The notes below the pieces were generated by a model, which saw nothing but the letters and a program-made list of their open reading frames with translations, did not search any database and was not told where the DNA came from. From positions 1 to 64,000 of the forward strand of contig BRXU01000008.1 of the NCBI GenBank assembly GCA_030267565.1: DNA of 64,000 bases, in the 5' to 3' direction. A program made the position numbers and the translations under genes. Of this stretch, positions 36,612 through 45,149 are shown one piece after another. The stretch comes from Pleodorina starrii. Taxonomy: Eukaryota > Chlorophyta > Chlorophyceae > Chlamydomonadales > Volvocaceae. Numbering within the stretch: the first letter of the stretch is position 1; each line of letters opens with the position of its first letter.

Positions 36612-37240
36612 CCCCCCGCCGCCGCCACCACCGCCGCCGCCTCCGCCACCGCCCCCCCCCCCTCCACCACCGCCCCCACCACCCCCGCCACCATCGCCGC
36701 CACCTACGCCGCCGCCCCCGCCGCCGCCATCACCGCCCCCGCCGCCTCCGCCGCGCGCGCCGCCCCCCCCACCTCCGCCTCCGCCTCCGCCCCCCCCTCC
36801 GCCGCCACCTCCGCCACCCCGGCCGCCACCACCGCCCCCGCCGCCGCCCCCGCCGCCAACTCCACCGCCGCCACCGCCGCCGCCTCCAAGCTTCTCGCCG
36901 CCGTCGCCGGAGCCGCCGCCGCCGCCGCCCAGCCCCTCGCTTCCGTCGCCGGAGCCGCCCAGCCCCTCGCCGCCGACGTCGCCGCCGCCCAGCCCTTCGC
37001 CGCCGTCGCTGGAGCCGCCCAGCCCCTCGTCGCCATCGCCGCCGCCGCCCAGTTTCTAGCCGCCGTAGCCGGAGCCGCCCAGCCCCTCGCCGCCGACGTC
37101 GCCGCCGCCTCCCAGCCCCTCGCCGCCGTCGCCGCCGTCGCGGGAGCCGCCCAGCCCCTTGCCACCGTCGCTGGAGCCGCCCAGCCCCTCGCCGCCGTCG
37201 CCGGCACAGCCCAGCACCTCGCCGCCGGAAGCCGGAGGCC
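35691..37240. repeat. Proline-type CCG/CCA repeat block A with an internal duplication of about 787 bp
   Basis: The plus strand is almost entirely CCG, CCA, CCC and TCG triplets. Landmarks such as CAAGCTTCTCGCCGCCGTCG (36,101 and 36,887) and AGTTTCTAGCCGCCGTAGCC (about 36,264 and 37,051) recur about 787 bp apart, so the block contains a tandem duplication. Frames shift between poly-Pro, Ala/Thr and Arg/His readings because of non-triplet indels. Confidence 0.9.
36373..37059 (+). CDS. Possible hydroxyproline-rich (cell-wall type) coding segment
   Basis: In this frame 228 codons read almost only Pro with [14 protein letters not shown] and [12 protein letters not shown] motifs and end at TAG. 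Such Ser-Pro-rich stretches are typical of volvocine hydroxyproline-rich glycoproteins (the hinge of pherophorins), which are extracellular matrix proteins. There is no signal peptide, and no pherophorin domain was found on either side, so this is either an exon of an unidentified gene or simply repeat DNA with an open frame. Confidence 0.25.
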
Positions 37241-37276
37241 GGAGGCCGGCGGCTGCTGTGGCTGGGAGCGAGGAGG

Positions 37277-37991
37277 GAGCCCTGCTGTGACTGTGAGGCC
37301 GAAGGGGAGCGGGTACGCCATGGCCACGGTTTCAGGCTCGCTGCGCCGACCAACGGCCGGAAGGCGGCTTGGGTAAGTTGGGATAGTAAACACTGCGGCG
37401 GGGAAGGCGGGCAGAGAATGCTGGTATTCATGCACAACACCGCGGTCAAGGTCATTATAGCCGCCTTATTTGAGCCGTTCATTGAGGAGTGCAGGTGCCG
37501 CAGAGATGTAGAGCCGGTGTTGCCGTCCGGAAGCGATGACACTCATTGCCCCGCGTTTCTCCTGCTCCTCCTGCCCCGCCATTCCCCCGTAGGTTCAGAA
37601 GGCCGCATTCAAAGTGGTGGCCCGGTATGGCACTGCAGCGACGGACATAGCAGCCGCAGGCGCGGCAGCCGTTGCCACAGCCGCAGCGCAGCAAGGCCGA
37701 CTGGCGACCCGAAGCCCGCGCACGCGGGCAGCAGCACAGCCCGCCCCGGCCTCAGATCCCGCTCCTCAGCCCCACCTGGTCTGCGAGCAGCAGCGGAAGC
37801 AGGAGCAGGAGCCCATGTTAGCTGTTCCCGCGGTCCCATCGGCCCTGCAGGCCCCACGGGTTGCGGCTGGCGATTGCAGTTGCGGCGAAGCTGCCGGAAA
37901 GCCGCCTGGTCGGCCCCGGAAGCAAACCCGCCGGGGCGCCGGCGCCGCGGCGCCGGCTGCTGTGGCCGCTGTGGCCCAGGCCCAGGCTTAG
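37277..37991 (+). CDS. 3' end of a spliced gene coding for an AT-hook protein
   Basis: An upstream exon ending GCGGCTTGG/GTAAGT (37,372/37,373) and an acceptor with a long pyrimidine tract, CATTCCCCCGTAG (37,592), define a 220-nt phase-0 intron. The joined frame reads APTNGRKAAW then VQKAAFKVVARYGTAATDIA, followed by Ala/Gln-rich sequence, a KQEQE charged stretch and, near the C-terminus, KPPGRPRKQTRR, a good AT-hook core (GRP flanked by basic residues) that binds the minor groove of AT-rich DNA. The stop is TAG at 37,989-37,991. The start is unknown: the open frame runs back into the proline-type repeats, and 37,277 is only a conservative left limit. This segment is absent from the second module. 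Confidence 0.5.
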
Positions 37992-38106
37992 GCACCCTCG
38001 CCGCAATCGCATGCGCCGCCCAGCCCCTCGCCGCCGTCGCCTGCGCCGCCCAGCCCCTCGCTTCCGTTGCCGGAGCCGCCAAGCCCCCCTCGCCGCCGTC
38101 ACCGGA

Positions 38107-38394
38107 GCCCACCGCCCGGGCTTGGCACCGCTTCGTGCCTGAGGGCTTGCGTTTGCACGAGGAGGGGTAGAGACTCGGACCCCACCGCCCGGGCTTGGCA
38201 TCGCTTCGTGCCTGAGGGCTTTCGTTTGCGCGAGGAGGGGGAGAGACTCGGAGCCCACCGCCCGGGCTTGGCACTGCTTCGTGCCTGATGGGTTGCTTTT
38301 GCGCGAGGAGGGGTGGAGACTCGGAGCCCACCGCCCCGGCTGGGCACTGCTTCGTGCCTGAGGGCTTGCGTTTGCGCGAGGAGGGGTAGAGACC
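38107..38394. repeat. 73-bp satellite, short array A (four monomers)
   Basis: Four monomers begin at 38,107, 38,180, 38,253 and 38,326. The sequence starts GCCCACCGCCCGGGCTTGGC and contains GCTTCGTGCCTGAGGGCTTG and GCGCGAGGAGGGG. The entry from the proline-type repeat (CCGGAGCCCACCG) is the same as at the start of the large array at 45,150. The monomers include variants seen in the large array (GATGGGTTGC, GGGGGAGAG). Confidence 0.97.
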
Positions 38395-39261
38395 ACTGCC
38401 GCCGCCAACCCCGCCGCCGCCACCACCGCCGCCGCCTCCACCGCCCCCGCTGCCGCCTCCCCCGCCGCCGCCACCAACGCCGCCACCACTGCCCCCGCCG
38501 CCGCCAACCCCGCCCCCGCCGCCGCCGCCGCCACCACCGCCGCCGCCGCCGCCTCCACCGCCTCCACCGCTGCCTCCACCGCCGCCGCCACCGCCGCCAC
38601 CGCCGCCACCACCACCGCCGCCGCCACCACCGCCGCCGCCGCCACCACCGCCGCCGCCGCCCCCACCAACGCCGCCGCCGGCGCCTCCTCCACCGCCGCC
38701 GCCACCACCGCCGCCGCTGCCGCCGCCACCACCGCCCCGCCGCCGCCGCCCCCGCCGCCGCCACCTCCGCCCCCGCCGCCGCTGCCACCACCCCCGCCAC
38801 GGCCGTCGCCGACTCCGCCAGCACCGGCGCCGCCACCATCACCGCCACCACCGCCCCCGCCGCCCTCGCCACCACCGCCGCTGCCACCGCCGCCGCCACC
38901 ACCATCGCCCCCGCCGCCGCCCCCGCCACCACCGCCCCCCCTGCTGCAGCCGGCCCTGCTGCCGCCGCCGGCCCTGCTGCCGCCGCCGCCCCCGCCGCCG
39001 CCCCCGCCGCCGCCCCCGCCGCCGCCGCCACCTCCGCCTCCACCTCCGCCGCCGCCACGACCGCCGCCACCCCCGCTTACTCCGCCGACCCCGCCGCCGC
39101 CACCGGCCCGGACGCTACCACCACCCCCGCCGTCGCCCCCGCCGCCGCCACCGCCGCCGCCGCCCCCGCCGCCGCCACCACCGCCGCCGCCGCCGCCTCC
39201 ACCGCCTCCGCCGCTGCCTCCACCGCCGCCGCCACCATCGCCACCGCCGCCACCACCAACG

Positions 39262-39295
<34 letters not shown>

Positions 39296-40555
39296 CAACG
39301 CCGCCGCCGCCGCCTCCGCCACCGCCGCCGCCACCACCGCCGCCGCTGCCGCCGCCACCACCGCCCCGCCGCCGCCGCCCCCGCCGCCGCCACCTCCGCC
39401 CCCGCCGCCGCTGCCACCACCCCCGCCACGGCCGCCGCCACCTCCGCCAGCACCGGCGCCGCCGCCATCACCGCCACCACCGCCCCCGCCGCCCTCGCCG
39501 CCACCGCCGCTGCCACCGCCGCCGCCACCACCACCACCGCCCCCGCCGCCGCCCCCGCCACCACCGGCCCCCCTGCTGCCGCCGGCCCTGCTGCCGCCGC
39601 CGCCCCCACCCCCGCCCCCGCCGCTGCCCCCGCCGCCGCCGCCACCTCCGCCTCCACCTCCGCCGCCGCCACGACCGCCGCCACCCCCGCTTTCCCCGCC
39701 GACCCCGCCGCCGCCACCGGCCCGGCCGCTACCAGCACCCCCGCCGCCGCCACCGCCGCCGCCGCCCCCGCCGCCGCCGCCCCCGCCGCCCCCGCAGCCC
39801 CCGCCGCCGCCAACCCCGCCCCCGCCGCCGCCGCCGCCACCACCGCCGCCGCCGCCGCCTCCACCGCCTCCGCCGCTGCCTCCACCGCCGCCGCCACCAT
39901 CGCCACCGCCGCCACCACCAACGCCGCCGCCGCCGCCTCCCCCGCCGCCGCCGCCCCCACCACCGCCGCCGCCGCCGCCTCCGCCACCGCCGCCGCCACC
40001 ACCGCCGCCGCTGCCGCCGCCACCACCGCCCCGCCGCCGCCGCCCCCGCCGCCGCCACCTCCGCCCCCGCCGCCGCTGCCACCACCCCCGCCACGGCCGT
40101 CGCCGACTCCGCCAGCACCGGCGCCGCCACCATCACCGCCACCACCGCCCCCGCCGCCCTCGCCGCCACCGCCGCTGCCACCGCCGCCGCCACCACCATC
40201 GCCCCCGCCGCCGCCCCCGCCACCACCGCCCCCCCTGCTGCAGCCGGCCCTGCTGCCGCCGCCGGCCCTGCTGCCGCCGCCGCCCCCGCCGCCGCCCCCG
40301 CCGCCGCCCCCGCCGCCGCCGCCACCTCCGCCTCCACCTCCGCCGCCGCCACGACCGCCGCCACCCCCGCTTACTCCGCCGACCCCGCCGCCGCCACCGG
40401 CCCGGACGCTACCACCACCCCCGCCGTCGCCCCCGCCGCCGCCACCGCCGCCGCCGCCCCCGCCGCCGCCACCACCGCCGCCGCCGCCGCCTCCACCGCC
40501 TCCGCCGCTGCCTCCACCGCCGCCGCCACCATCGCCACCGCCGCCACCACCAACG

Positions 40556-40589
<34 letters not shown>

Positions 40590-41606
40590 CAACGCCGCCG
40601 CCGCCGCCTCCGCCACCGCCGCCGCCACCACCGCCGCCGCTGCCGCCGCCACCACCGCCCCGCCGCCGCCGCCCCCGCCGCCGCCACCTCCGCCCCCGCC
40701 GCCGCTGCCACCACCCCCGCCACGGCCGCCGCCACCTCCGCCAGCACCGCCGCCGCCCCCATCCCCGCCCCCGCCGCTGCCCCCGCCGCCGCCGCCACCT
40801 CCGCCTCCTCCGCCGCCGCCACCCCCTCCCCCGCCCCCGCCGCCGCCCCCGCCACCACCGGCCCCCCTGCTGCCGCCGGCCCCGCCGCCGCCGCCGCCCC
40901 CATCCCCCCCCCCGCCGCCGCCCCCGCCGCCGCCGCCACCCCCGCCTCCACCTCCGCCGCCGCCACGACCGCCGCCACCCCCGCTTTCCCCGCCGACCCC
41001 GCCGCCGCCACCGGCCCGGCCGCTACCAGCACCCCCGCCGCCGCCCCCGCCGCCGCCACCGCCGCCGCCGCCCCCGCCGCCGCCACCCCCGCCGCCACCG
41101 CTGCCCCCGCCGCCGCCAACCACGCCCCCGCCGCCGCCGCCGCCACCACCGCCGCCGCCGCCGCCTCCACCGCCTCCGCCGCTGCCTCCACCGCCGCCGC
41201 CACCATCGCCACCGCCGCCACCACCAACGCCGCCGCCGCCGCCTCCCCCGCCGCCGCCGCCACCACCAACGCCGCCGCCGCCGCCTCCGCCACCGCCGCC
41301 GCCACCACCGCCGCCGCTGCCGCCGCCACCACCGCCCCCCCTGCTGCCGCCGGCCCAGCGGCCGCCGCCGCCCCCGCCGCCGCCCCCGCCGCTGCCCCCG
41401 CCGCCGCCGCCACCTCCGCCACCACTGCCCCCGCCGCCGCCAACCACGCCCCCGCCGCCGCCGCCGCCACCACCGCCGCCACCCCCGCTTACCCCGCCGA
41501 CCCCGCCGCCGCCACCGGCCCGGCCGCTACCAGCACCCCCGCCGCCGCCACCGCCGCCGCCACCGCCGCCGCCGCCCCCGCCGCCACGACCGCCGCCGCT
41601 GGAGCC
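38395..41606. repeat. CCG/CCA satellite block with an internal duplication of about 1.29 kb
   Basis: More than 3 kb of CCG, CCA, CCC and GCC triplets. A landmark GGCCGTCGCCGACTCCGCCA occurs at 38,801 and 40,095, and CCCGGACGCTACCACCACCC at 39,104 and 40,401, so a segment of about 1.29 kb is duplicated, with further shorter repeats. Open frames of up to 1,113 codons on the plus strand switch between Arg/His, Ala/Thr and Pro and are not credible proteins. The block runs without a break into the second head module at 41,607. Confidence 0.9.
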
Positions 41607-43460
41607 GCTACAACTATAGCTGTTGGAAGGAGGTGGCTCGCAACGATAAGGTGATTATGGGCCAAACTCGACATGTGCAAGAGTATGGGCAAGCAACGGG
41701 GATGAAGCATCTGTCGTTGTTTTCCGTGCTGTGGCTGATTCAAGGAGGCCGCTTAAGGTTCCTGTTAATACTGCAAGCATTGACATGAATGCAATATCGG
41801 CTAGGGCATGTTGAGGGGCGCGGAAGCGGGACACGTTCTGCAGCTGTCACTCAAAACGCGAAGCGTGCTTCCACAGGTCTATTCGCGGTTTACCCATCCC
41901 TTGTCAAATGGTCATAAATCACGAGACATGCACCCAGCGAGGCTTCTCGGTGGTCGAGTGAACGGCTACTGCCAACCAAACATGCATGCTTTTGTTGAGC
42001 TTGGTTGAGCAGCTGCATCACTACTCGGTCCGGGCACACCCAAGCTCCTGCACAACTCCTCCACCCCTCTTGTGTGGCCTGCTGCCCCTCACCAGTCGCC
42101 GCTGTTCTCCCTCACCTTTGTGTCGTCCGTTTCCCCGCAGACCGACAGCTGTACGCCTGTACCCTGTCGGCGACAACCAACGGGCCAACCCCTCCTGCAA
42201 CGCCAGAGATTTGCGCACCACTACCTACCGGCTACCGCTCGCTGTCCAAGACATTTACAGGCCCACGCCGCATCCCCCCAGCGCGCGGCATAAGCCCCTC
42301 GCCCTCAGGTACGCACGTCATACGCAATGACCCCAATTCGTACTAGATCCGGAGCGGGGGCTCGCGTAACCGCCGCGGCCCTTACTCCGTCCAACACCGA
42401 AGCGACCCGCGGGTGGGGCGGATGGCGCACGTCAGCGGGGTTACGGCGACCGTGCCGGTTGACGGGTACGGTAGGTCGGTTAGTGCGTGCGTCGGCGCAG
42501 TGTGTGACAGCATGGCGCGTGTTTGGGGGAACATAGATGTCCCCCGGGGCTCCCAGCCGGCAGGGCTGGAGGGTTTGTGGCGGGCTGGCGACTGGGGTCC
42601 ACGTCTGGGCCCTGGGCACGTGTGCGGTATCGAGGGCGGCTGTTTGCAGCGGCAGGGGGACTGCTGCGGGTGGGGAGAGCGTGTGGGAAACGCCATTGTT
42701 CAGCACAGGAGCCTGCCCCGCTACATCAATGGGGGGGAAGGGGGTGCGGGTTTGGCACTGGAATGAACGACTTGAGAAGTGGCAGCCAGCAAACCGAAAG
42801 AGCAGACCGCAAGTGCCGACCCGCACCCTCCGTGTTTCTGAATACCCGCCCCCCCCTTGATGTAGCGGCATTGGGGACGGAGGGGTCACAAACGACGAGG
42901 AAATGCCCAATAAACCCTTTTGGGTTCGGGGTGGGTATGTAATGCCGGCTGGCAGGCGGACGGTGCAGCATGTGCGCGCCAAAGCCTCGGGGAAGTGAGC
43001 CTCTAACGGCCCCCACCAGACCGAAGAAATCCTCTAAATTGGGGGTGTCTAACCGAATTGGGGAGGGGCACCATCCGGCTGGGGCTGAGGGGTTATGAAT
43101 GAGACTTGAAATGCCCAATAAACCCTTTTGGGTTCGGGGTGGGTATATTATGCCGGCTGGCAGGCGGACGGTGCAGCATGTGCGCGCCAAAGCCTTGGGG
43201 AGGTGGGCTTCTAAGCCCCCCCACCAGACCGAAGAATTGGGAGGCCAGTCGGATGGTGGGCAGATCCTGTGCTGAACGATGGGGTTTCCTAGACGCTCTC
43301 CTCCCCTGCGGTTGACTCCCCGCTGTAGCAGATGGCGGCCCTCCCGTGCATGTGTCCAGGTCCTGGGGGTTGGGCACCGGCTGTCAGCTTGCTGCATGCT
43401 TTCTAGCGTTGTCGGGTGGGGGGCTCGGGAGGCATTTGTGTTTCCCCTAGGCGTGCTGTG

Positions 43461-43649
43461 CTAGTCGCAGGCTGTGTCGCGGCATTCACGTACCGCCTGC
43501 TGTACACTGAAACCGCTTCGGGTGCCGTACCTCTGTTGCCGAGGCGTGGTGATGGCGGGATGCAGGGGGGATGGCTTAAGGTCTCGACGTTTTGCCCTCT
43601 TGCGTGCCCCGTCCTCGAGGTCAAGCTCATCCCCATGGACGGTATCCAT
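43461..43649 (-). CDS. Candidate first exon with nuclear-localisation-like signal (copy B)
   Basis: Second copy of the frame at 35,324-35,512, with the same ATG, the same acidic start and the same basic ARKRAKRR cluster. One silent and one Leu-to-Phe difference separate the two. The possible splice donor after the PRQQ residues is also kept. Confidence 0.38.
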   Translation of the reverse strand: MDTVHGDELDLEDGARKRAKRRDLKPSPLHPAITTPRQQRYGTRSGFSVQQAVRECRDTACD

Positions 43650-43788
43650 TTCCTACTTTACTGTCCTCATCATCCTCCCTGTTTCCCCTGTCCCCTTGGT
43701 TTTGTCCTTGACCCCTCGTTGTATGTCCCCCCTTCCCTCCCCTGGCCCCCACGCGAGGAGCTCACACTCGGCTCGGCGTCACGGAGAG

Positions 43789-44137
43789 AGAGAGAGAGAG
43801 AGATTGTTACAGTTGTACGGTATGGCCCCATTCTCCTCTGGGCACCATCCGCACCACAGAACCTTCCAGACGATCCTCATTGGACAACTGGGATAGCTCT
43901 GCCTTCTAGGGCGGACCTCATCCATTCACCCAATCTACCACCGAGACAGAGGGTTCAGCGATCGCCACCACTCAATCGTGTGAATCCTGGCCAATCAACT
44001 CGGCCACCAACTCCACTCATAGCAGCTAGCCATAATCTCACACCCAGCGGTAGCCGGGGGTCTCCACAGGGATCGAACCTGTGACCTCGAATGTCCTAAG
44101 ACCATGAGGTGTCACTAGACCAGACCACAGACCAGAA
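43789..44137 (-). mobile_element. tRNA-derived SINE with 9-bp target-site duplication
   Basis: On the minus strand the element begins with a tRNA-like head: A box TGGTCTAGTGACACC (44,122-44,108), B box GGTTCGATCCC (44,079-44,069) inside a pairing stem (CACAG/CTGTG), and ends resembling an acceptor stem (GGTCTGT with GGAGACC). The body continues to CTGTAACAAT and an AG/CT dinucleotide tail at 43,789-43,803. CACGGAGAG flanks it on both sides (43,780-43,788 and 44,138-44,146) and occurs once at the matching empty site in module A (35,643-35,651). Confidence 0.9.
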
Positions 44138-44190
44138 CACGGAGAGCAGGAAGGAATACCCAGAGGCCGCTCGCCGCCGTCGACGGAGCC

Positions 44191-44374
44191 GCCAAGCCCC
44201 TCGCCGCCGTCGACGGAGCCGCCGCCGCCGCCACCGCCATCGCCGCCCCCGCCGCCGCCACCGCTGCCACCACCGCCCCCGCCGCCACCACCACCGCCGC
44301 CGCCTCAACCGCCCCCACCACCACCTTCGCCACAGCCTCAACCGCCGCCGCCACCACCGCCGCCGCCGCCTCCC

Positions 44375-44409
<35 letters not shown>

Positions 44410-45149
44410 TCCACCGCCGCCGCCACCACCGCCGCCGCCTCCGCCACCGCCCCACCCCCACCACCGCCCCCACCACCCCCGCCACCATCGCCGCCACCTA
44501 CGCCGACGCCCCCGCCGCCGCTATCACCGCCCCCGCCGCCTCCGCCGCGCGCGCCTCCCGCCCCACCGCCGCCACCGCCTCCCCCCCCACCGCCGCCAAC
44601 TCCGCCACCCCCGCCGCCACCACCGCCCTCGCCGCCGCCCCCGCCACCAACGCCACCGCCGCCACCGCCGCCGCCTCCAAGCTTCTCGCCGCCGTCGCCG
44701 GAGCCGCAGGCCGCCGCCCAGCCCCTCGCTTCCGTCGCCGGAGCCGCCCAGCCCCTCGCCGCCGACGTCGCCGCCGCCCAGCCCTTCGCCGCCGTCGCTA
44801 GAGCCGCCCAGCCCCTCGTCGCCGACGTCGCCGCCGCCTCCCAGCTTCTCGCTGCCGTCGCCGCCGCCGCGCCCAGCCCCACACCGCCGACGTCGCCGCC
44901 GCCTCCCAGCCCCTCGCCGCCGTCGCCGCCGTCGCTGGAGCCGCCCAGCCCCTCGCTTCCGTTGCCTGCAACGCCCAGCCCCTCGCTACCGTTGCCTGCA
45001 ACGCCCAGCCCCTCGCTTCCGTTGCCTGCATCGCCCAGCCCCTCGCTGCCGTCGCCGGAGCCGCCAAGCCCCTCGCTTCCGTTGCCTGCAACGCCCAGCC
45101 CCTCGCCGCCGTCACCGGAGCCGCCAAGCCCCTCGCCGCCGTCGACGGA
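44191..45149. repeat. Proline-type repeat block B ending in a 30-bp minisatellite
   Basis: It corresponds to one copy of the duplicated block A (same CAAGCTTCTCGCCGCCGTCG landmark near 44,680) but is shorter. The right part (about 44,940-45,110) consists of 30-bp units, CCCAGCCCCTCGCTTCCGTT plus GCCTGCAACG, not seen in block A. It passes directly into the 73-bp array at GACGGAGCCCACCG. Confidence 0.9.

Larger units (their letters stand above)
41607..44190. repeat. Head module, copy B (segmental duplication, carries a SINE)
   Basis: Direct repeat of 33,483-35,690. Differences include an 8-bp insertion near 42,507, an AAGCGAC insertion near 42,402, a changed T/C-rich stretch near 42,845, and the 349-bp SINE at 43,789-44,137 that is absent from copy A. 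Confidence 0.93.

Noticed and set aside
36373..37059. Firm assignment as a pherophorin
   Set aside because: Only the poly-Pro stretch is present. No N- or C-terminal pherophorin domain or signal peptide was found around it.
35279..38170. A 963-codon plus-strand frame as one protein
   Set aside because: It reads long Arg/His/Ala stretches from the proline-type repeats in a shifted frame. Only its part just before 37,372 is supported, by the splice junction to the AT-hook exon.
38313..41654. A 1,113-codon plus-strand frame across the CCG block
   Set aside because: It consists of alternating Arg/His, Ala/Thr and poly-Pro runs caused by indels in triplet repeats, with no protein-like sequence.
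33483..44190. The two direct 2.2-kb modules as long terminal repeats of a retrotransposon
   Set aside because: The sequence between them is CCG/CCA satellite and 73-bp repeats without gag, protease, reverse transcriptase or integrase. The module ends lack TG...CA, and the similarity continues past the module into the repeat blocks.
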